Source: Raineyella sp. W15-4 (GTDB lineage: Bacteria > Actinomycetota > Actinomycetes > Propionibacteriales > Propionibacteriaceae). From it: a stretch of DNA of 64,000 bases. A program made the position numbers and the translations under genes. Each line of letters begins with the position of its first letter. Position 1 is the first letter of the stretch. Positions 18,942 through 27,731 of the stretch are shown here, piece after piece. The notes beneath the pieces are model-generated. The model was given only the letters and a program-made list of their open reading frames with translations, made no database searches and was not told the DNA's origin. The stretch is taken from assembly GCF_033170155.1 (NCBI RefSeq), contig NZ_CP137079.1, forward strand, positions 1,550,001 to 1,614,000, read 5' to 3'.

Positions 18942-19621
18942 CGCTGCACCTGCCACTTCGTCGAGGCCCAGGAGAAGAGCAGGCCGACGGGCAGGGTGAG
19001 GATGACGAAACCGAGCGCCATCAGGAAGAAGATCGCGTAGAGGTGCTGGGGGCTGAACTCGATCATGTTCTTCATCAGGTACGAGGCTTCGGCCACGCCC
19101 ACCGCCGCCACCACGGTGGTGTTCTTGGTGAGGGCGATGAACGTGTTGCCCAGCGGCGTGATCGCCCCGCGCATCGCCTGGGGCAGCACCACCTGGGTCA
19201 ACGACTGGCCGAAGGTGAGGCCGATGGCGCGGGCCGCCTCGGCCTGACCGCTGGGCACCGTGTTGATGCCGGACCGGATGCCCTCGGCGACGAACGTCGC
19301 GTGGTAGCCGGACAGCGCCACGACCGCCCAGAGGAACAGCTGCGCCTTGGGATCGACCGTCGACGGCAACAGGCGCATGTTCATGAAGAGATACAGGCCG
19401 AGCACGCAGAACGTCACGATGAGCGTCAGCGGGGTGTTGCGGATCAGGGTGACGTACGCCACGCCGAACCGTTGCAGTGAGGGGACGGGAGAGACACGCA
19501 TCACGGCGATCACCGTGCCGATGACCAGCGCGCCCAGCGCGGAGAGCAACGTCAGGCGGATCGTCATCCAGAACGCGGCCAGGACGTTGTACTGCTGGAG
19601 CAGCTCGATCAAGCCTTGCAC
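18938..19621 (-). CDS. gluC: Glutamate/amino-acid ABC transporter permease (GluC-like)
   Basis: The first permease of the importer. 227 residues with about five membrane helices, the family's TLIRNTPLTLIVTFCVLGLY and the cytoplasmic EAA loop VPSGQAEAARAIGLTFGQSLTQVVLPQA that contacts the ATPase. It starts about 150 bp after gluB, beyond two strong hairpins, so it may be expressed below gluB. Translation-coupled to gluD. Confidence 0.9.
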   Translation of the reverse strand: MQGLIELLQQYNVLAAFWMTIRLTLLSALGALVIGTVIAVMRVSPVPSLQRFGVAYVTLIRNTPLTLIVTFCVLGLYLFMNMRLLPSTVDPKAQLFLWAVVALSGYHATFVAEGIRSGINTVPSGQAEAARAIGLTFGQSLTQVVLPQAMRGAITPLGNTFIALTKNTTVVAAVGVAEASYLMKNMIEFSPQHLYAIFFLMALGFVILTLPVGLLFSWASTKWQVQR

Positions 19622-19687
19622 GGTGGATCACCTCCGGGGATCGGGGGTCCCGGGGAGCGCCGGGCCGGGTCCGCGACGGTCGGTGCC

Positions 19688-19758
19688 GCCCGGTCCGCCG
19701 TCGGGACCGGGCCGCCCCGGGACAGCGGGTGGGGTGTGCGCGGCTGCACCCCACCCGC
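19688..19758 (-). terminator. Two tandem hairpins between gluB and gluC
   Basis: 19688-19696 and 19704-19712 form a perfect 9-bp stem (GCCCGGTCC with GGACCGGGC). 19725-19736 and 19747-19758 form a perfect 12-bp stem (GCGGGTGGGGTG with CACCCCACCCGC). They fill most of the spacer. In transporter operons such structures protect the binding-protein mRNA or partly stop transcription before the permease genes. Confidence 0.6.
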
Positions 19759-19768
19759 GGCCGTCGGC

Positions 19769-20605
19769 CTAGGCTGAACCGGGCTTCGGCGGGTTCAGCT
19801 GCGCGTTGGGCTTGTACCCGGAGGCGCCGACATTGTCGTCCAGGTACTTCTGCCACGACCCGTCGTTGATCATCTTGGTCAGGGCGTCGTTGACCTTCTG
19901 CTGCAGTTCGGTGTCACCCTTCTTCAGGCCGACGCCGTAGCGCTCCTGGGTGAACGGGTTGCCGACCACCTTGAGCTTGCCCTTGTACTGGTCCTGGGCG
20001 GCGTAGCCGGCCAGGATGATGTCGTCGGTGGTCAGTGCGTCCATCGAACCGGCCGCGACGGCCTCGGCGCACTTGGAGTAGGTGTCCACCTCCTGGAGCT
20101 GGACCTCGGGGTACTGGTCCTTGATCTTCTGGGCCGAGGTCGAGCCGACCACGGAGCAGAGCTTGTGGCCCTTGAGGTCGGCCGGGCCGGTGATGTCCGT
20201 ACGGTTCGACTGGACCAGGATGTCCTGGCCGGCGATGAAGTACGGGCCGGCGAAGTCGACCTTCTGCTTGCGGGCGTCGGTGATGGAGTAGGTGGCGACG
20301 ACCAGCTTCACCTGGTCCGACTGGATCAGGGTCTCGCGCTGGGCCGACGGCGCCTCCATCCACTTGATCTGGTTCTCCTGGTAGCCCAGTTCCTTGGCGA
20401 CGTAGCGGGCGACGTCGACGTCGAATCCCTTGTAGTCGCTGCCGACCTGCTGGCCGAGGCCGGGCTGGTCGAACTTGATGCCGATGGTGATGGTGCCGGC
20501 GGAGCCTCCGGTGGACGAGCCACCCGACCCGCCCGCCACACAGGCAGACAGGGCGAGGCTCATCACAGCGGCGCCGACGGCGAGGCCGATCCTGCGATGC
20601 TGCAT
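19769..20605 (-). CDS. gluB: Glutamate-binding lipoprotein of the ABC transporter (GluB-like)
   Basis: The extracytoplasmic substrate-binding subunit. 278 residues. The signal peptide ends in the lipobox LSAC with cysteine 22, followed by a Gly/Ser linker and an SBP_bac_3 domain (GTITIGIKFDQPGLG, GFDVDVARYVAKELGY, VVATYSITDARKQKVDFAGPY). The sequence resembles glutamate-type binders, but substrate cannot be read with certainty. The ATG at 20605 has a GAAAGGAA Shine-Dalgarno, unlike the upstream in-frame start. Confidence 0.91.
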   Translation of the reverse strand: MQHRRIGLAVGAAVMSLALSACVAGGSGGSSTGGSAGTITIGIKFDQPGLGQQVGSDYKGFDVDVARYVAKELGYQENQIKWMEAPSAQRETLIQSDQVKLVVATYSITDARKQKVDFAGPYFIAGQDILVQSNRTDITGPADLKGHKLCSVVGSTSAQKIKDQYPEVQLQEVDTYSKCAEAVAAGSMDALTTDDIILAGYAAQDQYKGKLKVVGNPFTQERYGVGLKKGDTELQQKVNDALTKMINDGSWQKYLDDNVGASGYKPNAQLNPPKPGSA

Positions 20606-20686
20606 CGGGCGTTCCTTTCGGTTGTGGCGGGCGTGGCCGCCCATAGCGGTGCGTACGGGGCGTACGCGGGGTGGGTGTCCGAAGAC

Positions 20687-21472
20687 TCAGTGCGGGAGGA
20701 TCTTCGACAGGAAGTCCCGGGCCCGGTCGGTCCGAGGGGCGGTGAAGAAGCCGTTCGGGTCGCCCTGCTCGACGATCTGCCCGTCGGACATGAAGACGAC
20801 CCGGTTCGCCGCCTTGCGGGCGAAGCCCATCTCGTGGGTGACGACGATCATCGTCATGCCCTGGGCGGCCAGCCTGATCATCACGTCGAGCACCTCCTGG
20901 ACCATCTCCGGGTCGAGGGCCGAGGTCGGCTCGTCGAAGAGCATCACTTTGGGTTTCATCGCCAGCGCCCGCGCGATCGCCACGCGTTGCTGCTGGCCGC
21001 CGGAGAGCTGGGCCGGGTACTTCTTCGCCTGGTCGGCGACCCCGACCCGCTTGAGCAGTGCCATCGCCTCGGACTCGGCGGTCGCCCGGGCGGTCTTGCG
21101 GACCTTGATCGGGCCGAGGGTCACGTTCTCCAGGATCGTCCGGTGGGCGAAGAGGTTGAACGACTGGAACACCATGCCCACCTCGGCACGGAGCTGGGCC
21201 AGCTGCTTGCCCTCGGACGGCAGTGTGTGACCGTCGACGGTGATCGTGCCCGAATCGATCGTCTCCAGCCGGTTGATCGTCCGGATCAGCGTCGACTTGC
21301 CCGAGCCCGAGGGGCCCAGGACGACCACCACCTCGCCCTTGGCCACCGACAGGCTGATGTCCCGCAGGACGTGCAACTCACCGAAGTGTTTGTTGACACT
21401 CTGCAGGAGGACGACCGGCTCACCCGTCTCGTGGACCAGCGGGCCGGCAGCCTCGGGCTGGATTGATGTCAT
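20687..21472 (-). CDS. gluA: Glutamate/amino-acid ABC transporter ATP-binding protein (GluA-like)
   Basis: The ATPase that drives the importer. 261 residues with Walker A GPSGSGKS (53-60), signature LSGGQ (156-160) and Walker B VMLFDEP (176-182). The sequence is of the polar amino-acid class (GlnQ/HisP). The start at 21472 lies 6 nt after a -10 box, so I prefer it to the GTG 18 codons upstream. First gene of the operon, divergent from miaB. Confidence 0.93.
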   Translation of the reverse strand: MTSIQPEAAGPLVHETGEPVVLLQSVNKHFGELHVLRDISLSVAKGEVVVVLGPSGSGKSTLIRTINRLETIDSGTITVDGHTLPSEGKQLAQLRAEVGMVFQSFNLFAHRTILENVTLGPIKVRKTARATAESEAMALLKRVGVADQAKKYPAQLSGGQQQRVAIARALAMKPKVMLFDEPTSALDPEMVQEVLDVMIRLAAQGMTMIVVTHEMGFARKAANRVVFMSDGQIVEQGDPNGFFTAPRTDRARDFLSKILPH

Positions 21473-21478
21473 GACCGC

Positions 21479-21484
21479 ACGATA
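21479..21484 (-). promoter_or_regulatory. -10 box of the glu operon (leaderless gluA)
   Basis: On the minus strand TATCGT lies 6 nt before the gluA ATG. Confidence 0.5.
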
Positions 21485-21661
21485 GGGCCGACGGGGCCGA
21501 TTGCACAGTGATTCCGGCCCCTCCACAGGCCGATCGTCATCAGGCTGTCACACGATCGCTCCGGGCGTGGCCTCCGGGTCCCCGGTCCACGCCGGCTTGC
21601 GGTCCGCCCGCGCGGTCGCCGGAGGCCGGCGCCCGGAGTGCTCCTGTAGGGTGGGATCGCC

Positions 21662-23245
21662 ATGAATGACACCCCCACCACCGCCGACCGGTCCGTCGGC
21701 CAGGGCCCGACCGCGCCGCGTACGTACGAGGTGCGGACGTACGGCTGCCAGATGAACGTGCACGACTCGGAGCGGATCGCCGGCCTGCTCGACCGGGCCG
21801 GCTACCTGCCCGCCGCGGCGGGCACGCCGGCCGATGTCGTGGTGTTCAACACCTGCGCGGTGCGGGAGAACGCCGACAACCGGCTCTACGGCAACCTCGG
21901 CCACATCGCCTCGGTCAAGGCCGACCGGCCGGGCATGCAGGTGGCCGTCGGTGGATGTATGGCCCAGAAGGACCGCGAGGTCATCGTCCGGCGGGCGCCC
22001 TGGGTCGACGTGGTGTTCGGGACGAACAATCTGGGGTCGCTGCCGGCGCTGCTGGAACGGGCCCGGATCCGCCAGGAGGCCCAGGTGGAGATCACCGAGG
22101 CCCTGGAGACCTTCCCGTCCGATCTGCCGACCCACCGCGACTCCGCCTACTCGGCCTGGGTGTCGATCAGCGTCGGCTGCAACAACACCTGCACCTTCTG
22201 CATCGTTCCCTCGCTGCGCGGCAAGGAGAACGACCGCCGGCCGGGTGACATCCTGGGGGAGATCCGCGCCCTGGTCGACCAGGGCGTCCAGGAGGTCACC
22301 CTGCTGGGGCAGAACGTCAACGCGTACGGCACCGGCTGGTCTGCCGCCGATCGCGGAGCGTACGAGACCCAGACCGCCGGTCCTGAACCGTACGGCAGGC
22401 AGGCCTTCGCTGCGCTGCTGCGGGCCTGCGGGCGGATCGACGGGCTGGAGCGGGTCCGGTTCACCAGCCCGCACCCGAAGGACTTCACCGACGACGTGAT
22501 CGCGGCGATGGCCGAGACCCCGAATGTGATGCCCCAGCTGCACATGCCGCTGCAGTCCGGCTCCGACGACGTGTTGCGGCGGATGCGACGCTCCTATCGC
22601 TCCGAGCGTTTCCTCGGCATCCTCGACCGGGTGCGCGGGGCTCTGCCGCACGCGGCGATCACCACCGACATCATCGTGGGCTTCCCGGGGGAGACCGAGG
22701 AGGACTTCGAGCAGACGCTGGAGGTGGTCCGCCGGGCCCGGTTCAGCGCCGCGTTCACCTTCCTGTACTCGATCCGCCCCGGCACTCCGGCCGCCACCAT
22801 GCCCGACCAGGTGCCCGACGAGATCAAGCACGCGCGCTACCGGCGGCTGGTCGAGCTGGTCGACGAGATCGCCTGGGAGGAGAACCGCCATCTCGTCGGG
22901 CAGACCGTCGAGGTGATGTTCGCCGACGGCGAGGGCAAGAAGGACGGCGACACCCGGCGGATGTCGGGCCGCGCCCGGGACAACCGGCTGGTCCATGTGG
23001 CTGTCCCGGACGACCCGGCGCTGCGGCCGCGCCCGGGCGACATCGCCGAAACTGTCATCACGTACGCCGCCCCCCATCATCTGACCGCCGATGCCGGCAT
23101 CGGCGGACTGCGGCGCACCCGCGGCGGCGATGCCTGGGCGGCGCGACGACAGGCACCCGACCCGGCGATTGCGCTCCCGGCGGATCAGAAGGGATCGGTG
23201 CGGCCGACCAATGTCCAGCTCGGGATGCCGGTGAGACGTTCCTGA
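21662..23245 (+). CDS. miaB: tRNA-2-methylthio-N6-dimethylallyladenosine synthase
   Basis: A radical-SAM methylthiotransferase acting on A37 of tRNAs after MiaA. 527 residues: UPF0004 domain ([30 protein letters not shown]), radical-SAM core with CNNTCTFC (cysteines 173, 177, 180), and TRAM domain. The C-terminus extends about 45 residues past TRAM. TAGGGT lies 9 nt before the ATG. Its 3' end overlaps a small minus-strand gene by 61 bp. Confidence 0.95.
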   Translation: MNDTPTTADRSVGQGPTAPRTYEVRTYGCQMNVHDSERIAGLLDRAGYLPAAAGTPADVVVFNTCAVRENADNRLYGNLGHIASVKADRPGMQVAVGGCMAQKDREVIVRRAPWVDVVFGTNNLGSLPALLERARIRQEAQVEITEALETFPSDLPTHRDSAYSAWVSISVGCNNTCTFCIVPSLRGKENDRRPGDILGEIRALVDQGVQEVTLLGQNVNAYGTGWSAADRGAYETQTAGPEPYGRQAFAALLRACGRIDGLERVRFTSPHPKDFTDDVIAAMAETPNVMPQLHMPLQSGSDDVLRRMRRSYRSERFLGILDRVRGALPHAAITTDIIVGFPGETEEDFEQTLEVVRRARFSAAFTFLYSIRPGTPAATMPDQVPDEIKHARYRRLVELVDEIAWEENRHLVGQTVEVMFADGEGKKDGDTRRMSGRARDNRLVHVAVPDDPALRPRPGDIAETVITYAAPHHLTADAGIGGLRRTRGGDAWAARRQAPDPAIALPADQKGSVRPTNVQLGMPVRRS

Positions 23246-23358
23246 GTGCGCCGGGCGGCCGGCATGTGGTTCTGGAACCATGTGCGCACGGCGTCGACCA
23301 CCAGTTCGAGGACGACGATGGCGAGCAGGCTGATGCCGATGATGTTCACGGGGTCCAT
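23185..23358 (-). CDS. Small single-pass membrane protein, 57 aa
   Basis: A short gene read on the minus strand: [19 protein letters not shown] starts a hydrophobic helix (about residues 5-22), followed by a basic amphipathic part with WFQNH and an end in GRTDPF. A good Shine-Dalgarno, AAAGGA, lies 8 nt before the ATG. The gene overlaps the end of miaB tail to tail. I do not recognise the family; the coding call rests on the Shine-Dalgarno and the typical small-membrane-protein composition. Confidence 0.55.
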   Translation of the reverse strand: MDPVNIIGISLLAIVVLELVVDAVRTWFQNHMPAARRTQERLTGIPSWTLVGRTDPF

Positions 23359-23669
23359 GGCAGTGTCCTTTCGTGCACCGGGCGTCGGGATGGCGTCCGA
23401 CCGAGTTCCGCAGGCCTGTGTCCGGGAATTTCCGGGACTGCCCCACGGGGCCTGATTCCAGTAGACGCATCGACGGGGCCGGATGGAAGGGACTTCACGG
23501 TGTCGTAACGGCCCGGGCCGGCATCTTCACGGTGCCGTAATCGGGGGGTCGACGGCCTGACCATCGAACCCGTGTGGGGACCCCGCGTGGGGCCACGGAA
23601 GGACGTGGGGCCACGGAAGGCGGGCCGCCCCGTGAGGTGACCCGCCGGTCCGACGCGAGGGCGAAAGGC
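23359..23669. other. Repeat-rich intergenic region
   Basis: 311 bp without a gene that I can support. It contains two near-identical 19-bp repeats (CTTCACGGTGTCGTAACGG at 23493-23511 and a copy with two changes at 23525-23543) whose starts are 32 bp apart, with the palindrome GGCCCGGGCC between them. Further on, an exact 17-bp unit, CGTGGGGCCACGGAAGG, occurs at 23586-23602 and 23604-23620. The first pair lies upstream of the small membrane gene and could be a regulator site. Confidence 0.5.
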
Positions 23670-23885
23670 TCAGGCCTGGTCCTGCTCGGACTCCTGGGGC
23701 TGCGGGGCGTCGCCGGCGAGCCGGTCGGCGATCGTCTGCTCCGCCTGGTCGATCTGATCGGTGAACTTGTTGCCGGTGCGCTGGTCGACTTCTTCGCCGA
23801 CCCGCTGGACGGCTTCCCGGACCTTGTCGGGGTTGTCCTGGGCGAACTTCTGGGCCGCATCCCGGGCCTGATCGAACATGCTCAT
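23670..23885 (-). CDS. MT0933/Rv0909-like small protein (annotated antitoxin family)
   Basis: A 71-residue acidic helical protein starting MSMFDQARDAAQKFAQDNPDKV, then VGEEVDQRTGNKFTDQIDQAEQ. This matches the small actinobacterial family named after MT0933, labelled as an antitoxin on weak grounds. No partner toxin lies next to it here, so a toxin-antitoxin role is doubtful. The start has a GGGAGA Shine-Dalgarno. Divergent from miaA. Confidence 0.8.
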   Translation of the reverse strand: MSMFDQARDAAQKFAQDNPDKVREAVQRVGEEVDQRTGNKFTDQIDQAEQTIADRLAGDAPQPQESEQDQA

Positions 23886-24058
23886 GTCGTGTCTCCCTTG
23901 GGTATCGGATCAGCAGCGCGCGCCGCTGACGCCGCCATCCTTGCATGCCGCCGTGTCAGCCGTGGCGGCCGTGGCGGCCGTGGCGGGGCCGGGGCGTGTG
24001 GTCCCGGGCGCCCGCCGGACCGGGCACACTGCGCTTCCGGACCGGGCACACTGGGGGA

Positions 24059-25033
24059 GTGCTCGCTGTTCCCGACCTCCCCGCTGGTCCCGACCTGCCG
24101 GTGATCGCCGTGATCGGACCGACCGCCTCCGGCAAGACGGCCCTGGCGATCGAACTCGTCCGTCGGCTGGGGGCGGCCGGTCGGGCAGCCGAGATCGTCA
24201 ATGCCGACTCGATGCTCGTCTACCGCGGCATGGACATCGGCACGGCGAAACCGACCGCCGAGGAGCGGGCGGCCGTACGCCACCATCTCGTCGACATCTG
24301 GGACATCGACTGGACGGCCACGGTGGCCGACTTCCAGCGGCTCGCCCGCGCCGCCATCGCCGACTGCCGCCGCCGCGGCGTGGTCCCGGTGCTCGTCGGC
24401 GGATCGTCGCTCTACATCCGGGCGATCGTCGACGAGTTCGAGTTCCCCGGCACCGATCCGGAGGTCCGGTCCCGGCTGGAGGCGGAACTGGCACAGCTCG
24501 GCGTCGGGGCGCTCTATGCCCGGTTGCGGGCCGCCGACCCGACCGCCGCGGCGGGCATCGAGCCGAACAACGAGCGTCGGGTCGTCCGGGCCCTGGAGGT
24601 GATCGAGCTGACCGGGCACTACACCTCCACCCTGCCCGAGCACCGCTACGCCCTGACCGGTGTGGTGCAGATCGGGCTGTCGCTGGAGCGTGAGGTGCTC
24701 GACGACCGGATCGCCGCCCGGGTGGAACGGATGTGGGTCGATGGCTTCGTCGACGAGGTGCGCGGTCTGGCGGAGCGGGGTCTGCGCGAGGGGCGTACGG
24801 CCTCCCGCGCCCTCGGCTACCGGCAGGTGTTGGACTACCTGGCCGGAACCATCGACGAGGCGACCGCGAAGGAGACCACCATCACCCGGACCCGGCGGTT
24901 CGCCCGCAAGCAGCTCGGCTGGTTCCGGCGCGACGACCGGATCCTCTGGGTGGACGCCACCCGCCCGGCCGCCGAACTGGCCGAGGCGCTGCTGGCCGGG
25001 CCGCTGCACGGACTACTGTCCCCGGTGGCGTGA
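24059..25033 (+). CDS. miaA: tRNA dimethylallyltransferase
   Basis: It transfers the isoprenoid group to A37 of tRNAs, giving the substrate of MiaB. 324 residues. The P-loop GPTASGKT is at residues 20-27, followed by NADSMLVYRGMDIGTAKP and the tRNA-binding RALGYRQVLDYL. The GTG at 24059 is preceded by GGGGGA; codons further up lie in short GC-rich repeats with no homology. The stop codon lies in a 14-bp tandem duplication that supplies a second TGA 14 bases on. Confidence 0.93.
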   Translation: MLAVPDLPAGPDLPVIAVIGPTASGKTALAIELVRRLGAAGRAAEIVNADSMLVYRGMDIGTAKPTAEERAAVRHHLVDIWDIDWTATVADFQRLARAAIADCRRRGVVPVLVGGSSLYIRAIVDEFEFPGTDPEVRSRLEAELAQLGVGALYARLRAADPTAAAGIEPNNERRVVRALEVIELTGHYTSTLPEHRYALTGVVQIGLSLEREVLDDRIAARVERMWVDGFVDEVRGLAERGLREGRTASRALGYRQVLDYLAGTIDEATAKETTITRTRRFARKQLGWFRRDDRILWVDATRPAAELAEALLAGPLHGLLSPVA

Positions 25034-25052
25034 CATCCGTGGCGTGACATCC
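25025..25052 (+). repeat. 14-bp tandem duplication across the miaA stop
   Basis: GTGGCGTGACATCC occurs twice without a gap (25025-25038, 25039-25052). The miaA TGA lies in the first copy. Confidence 0.85.
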
Positions 25053-25060
25053 ACCGTGTC

Positions 25061-25954
25061 ATGATGGTCGCCATGCGCGACATCACCTTCGCCAAGGGCC
25101 ACGGCACCCGCAACGACTTCGTGGTCTTCACCGACCAGGCGGGCATGCTGGACCTCGATCCGGTCGAGGTCCGGTTCCTCTGCGATCGGCGGGGTGGTGT
25201 CGGTGCGGACGGGCTGCTGCGGGCCGTCCGCGGCAAGCACATCCCGGAGTGGAACGGCGATCCGGACCTGTGGTTCATGGACTACCGCAACGCCGACGGG
25301 TCGGTGGCCGAGATGTGTGGCAACGGGGTGCGGGTGTTCGTCCGTTACCTCTACGAATCCGGGCTGGCCAACGACCGGGAGATGACCATCGGTACCCGCG
25401 CCGGTGAACGCCACGCGGTGCTGCTGCCCGACGAGCGGGTGCGGGTCGAGATGGGGCCGGTCCGGCTGTACGACGGAGTGCTCGCGCCCACTGTCCCGAT
25501 CACGGTCGCCGATGCCGGCGGCGGTCCCCGTACCTGGCAGGCCCAGCCGGTCGACGTCGGCAACCCGCATGCGGTGTCCTTCACCGACGGCGACATCGGC
25601 ACGCTCGACCTCACCCGGCAGCCGACCTGGCCGGTGGGGGAGTTCCCGCTCGGCGTCAACGCGGAGTTCGTCCGGATCCTCGACGAGGGTCACGTGGGGA
25701 TGCGGGTCTACGAGCGGGGGGTCGGCGAGACCGAGTCGTGCGGCACCGGGACGGTCGCGGTCGCTGCCGCCAGCGCGGCCCGGCTGGGGCTGGTGATCGG
25801 CGCCGAGGAACGCCGGATCCGGGTGGACGTCCCCGGCGGCGTGGTGGTCGTCGGGCTCAGCCGGGCGGGGACCGACGCGCCGGTGCTGGCGACGCTGACC
25901 GGACCGGCGGAGCTGGTCTACCGCGGATCGATCGTGATCCCCGACCTCGGCTGA
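25061..25954 (+). CDS. dapF: Diaminopimelate epimerase
   Basis: It interconverts LL- and meso-diaminopimelate for lysine and peptidoglycan. 297 residues. Both catalytic cysteines are visible: EMCGNGVR with Cys86 and ESCGTGT with Cys227. The start could also be the ATG four codons later (25073, MRDITFAKGHGT), where homology begins; neither has a clear Shine-Dalgarno. It lies 27 bp after miaA and is probably co-transcribed. Confidence 0.95.
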   Translation: MMVAMRDITFAKGHGTRNDFVVFTDQAGMLDLDPVEVRFLCDRRGGVGADGLLRAVRGKHIPEWNGDPDLWFMDYRNADGSVAEMCGNGVRVFVRYLYESGLANDREMTIGTRAGERHAVLLPDERVRVEMGPVRLYDGVLAPTVPITVADAGGGPRTWQAQPVDVGNPHAVSFTDGDIGTLDLTRQPTWPVGEFPLGVNAEFVRILDEGHVGMRVYERGVGETESCGTGTVAVAAASAARLGLVIGAEERRIRVDVPGGVVVVGLSRAGTDAPVLATLTGPAELVYRGSIVIPDLG

Positions 25955-26110
25955 ACCGCTCGTCCTCCTCGACCGAGCTCCTACACTGGAGGAATCGAAC
26001 ACCGAGGGAGGACCACCATCGCCATCACCCCGACCGGACCCGGTCCGGCAGACGCGCAGGACGAGTACTGGCCCACGCGCGAGCGGGCGGCGCTGATCCG
26101 TGCCCGCCGG

Positions 26111-27679
26111 TTGCACCCCGGGGAGACGCCGGCCTCTGCACCGGCCGACGACCCGCAGGTCCTCGACGACCGGCCCGCCGCGGACACGGAGCCCGGCGGC
26201 TCTCCGGTGAATGCTGAGCCCGACGAGTTGGCCGATGACCTGGCCGAGGAGTCGGGGCCCACGCTGCTGACCGACGACTTCATCGGCGTCGAGGGCGAGG
26301 ACCCGGAGGCGTACGACGGGGACCAGCTCGATCTCGCCGAGCGTCTGTCGCTGCGCCGGGTGACGGGCATCCGCACCGACCTGCAGGACATCACCGAGGT
26401 CGAGTACCGACAGCTCCGGCTGGAGCGGGTGGTGCTGGTCAGTGTCTGGACCACCGGCAGCCAGGCCGACGCCGACAACGCGATGGCCGAGCTCAAGCTG
26501 CTCGCCGAGACTGCCGGCTCGGAGGTGCTGGAGGGACTGATCCAGCGTCGCAAGCAGCCCGATCCGGCGACCTACATCGGCCGGGGCAAGGTCGCCGAGG
26601 TGCGCGAGGTCGTCCAGGCGACCGGCGCCGACACGGTGATCTGCGACGGTGAACTGTCCGCCTCGCAGCTGCGCAACCTGGAGGACGAGATCAAGGTCAA
26701 GGTCGTCGACCGGACGATCCTCATCCTGGACATCTTCGCCCAGCACGCCCGCAGCGCCGAGGGCAAGGCCCAGGTCGAGCTGGCCCAGCTCCAGTACCGC
26801 AAGCAACGGCTGCGTGGCTGGGGCGGCAGCCTCTCCCGGCAGGCCGGTGGCCAGGCCGCCGGTGGTGCGGGCATCGGTGGTCGTGGTCCTGGTGAGACGA
26901 AGATCGAGACCGACCGGCGGCGGATCAACACCCGGATCGCGATCCTGCGGCGCAAGCTGCGCGACATGGACATCACCCGGGAGACCAAGCGGTCCGAGCG
27001 GCACCGCCACCGGATCCCGTCGGTGGCGATCGTCGGCTACACCAATGCCGGCAAGTCGTCCCTGCTGAACCGGCTGACCGGCGCCGGGGTGCTCGTCGAG
27101 GACGCCCTGTTCGCGACCCTGGATCCCACTACCCGCCGTGCCGAGGCCGCCGACGGCCGGATCTACACCCTGACCGACACCGTCGGCTTCGTCCGGCACC
27201 TGCCGACGGAGCTGATCGAGGCCTTCCGGTCGACCCTGGAGGAGTCCGCCCAGGCCGACCTGCTGGTCCACGTCGTCGACGGTGCCGACCCGGACCCGGC
27301 CGGACAGGTGGACGCGGTGCGCCACGTCCTCGGCGAGATCGAGGCGACCGACGTGCCGGAGCTGCTGGTCTTCAACAAGATGGACCTGGTGGACGCGACC
27401 ACCCGGCTGGAACTGGCCTCGGCCTACCCGGCGGCGCTGTTCTGCTCGGCCCGCACCGGTGCGGGCGTGGACCGGATCCGGGCGGCGGTCGAGGCGGCGC
27501 TGCCCCGGCCCGAGGTCGAGGTGCGCGCCCTGGTTCCCTACTCCCGGGGGGACCTGCTGGACAAGGTGCACCAGCACGGCGAGTTCGTCACCCAGGAGTT
27601 CACTCCGGAGGGCACCCGGATCGTCGCCCTGGTGAACGCCGATCTGGCCGGTGAGTTCCGCGCCTACCTGGAGCAGTGA
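26111..27679 (+). CDS. hflX: Ribosome-associated GTPase HflX
   Basis: A GTPase that splits stalled 70S ribosomes. From the TTG at 26111 it has 522 residues: an acidic N-terminal stretch, the HflX subdomain (LKLLAETAGSEVLEGLIQRR, YIGRGKVAEV), a Gly-rich helical linker, and the G domain (GYTNAGKSSLLNRL, DTVGFVRHLP, NKMDL). The TTG has no Shine-Dalgarno. The frame continues upstream to an ATC at 26018 that sits 5 nt after GAGGGAGGA, which would add 31 residues; no ATG, GTG or TTG lies between. The true start is unresolved. Confidence 0.9.
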   Translation: MHPGETPASAPADDPQVLDDRPAADTEPGGSPVNAEPDELADDLAEESGPTLLTDDFIGVEGEDPEAYDGDQLDLAERLSLRRVTGIRTDLQDITEVEYRQLRLERVVLVSVWTTGSQADADNAMAELKLLAETAGSEVLEGLIQRRKQPDPATYIGRGKVAEVREVVQATGADTVICDGELSASQLRNLEDEIKVKVVDRTILILDIFAQHARSAEGKAQVELAQLQYRKQRLRGWGGSLSRQAGGQAAGGAGIGGRGPGETKIETDRRRINTRIAILRRKLRDMDITRETKRSERHRHRIPSVAIVGYTNAGKSSLLNRLTGAGVLVEDALFATLDPTTRRAEAADGRIYTLTDTVGFVRHLPTELIEAFRSTLEESAQADLLVHVVDGADPDPAGQVDAVRHVLGEIEATDVPELLVFNKMDLVDATTRLELASAYPAALFCSARTGAGVDRIRAAVEAALPRPEVEVRALVPYSRGDLLDKVHQHGEFVTQEFTPEGTRIVALVNADLAGEFRAYLEQ

Positions 27680-27719
27680 CCGGTCCGATCGAGGTCCCGG
27701 CCGGCGCGGGCGGAGCGTC

Positions 27720-27725
27720 TAGTGT
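27720..27725 (+). promoter_or_regulatory. -10 box of dinG (leaderless)
   Basis: TAGTGT lies 6 nt before the GTG at 27732. No LexA box is evident between hflX and dinG. Confidence 0.5.
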
Positions 27726-27731
27726 TGACGG

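Noticed and set aside
23670-23885. A toxin-antitoxin pair at the MT0933-like gene
   Set aside because: No toxin-like gene adjoins it; the neighbours are miaA and a small membrane protein, and the antitoxin label of the family is weak.
27680-27731. A LexA box for dinG
   Set aside because: No TCGAAC-N4-GTTCGA-like sequence is present between hflX and dinG; only a -10 box is visible.
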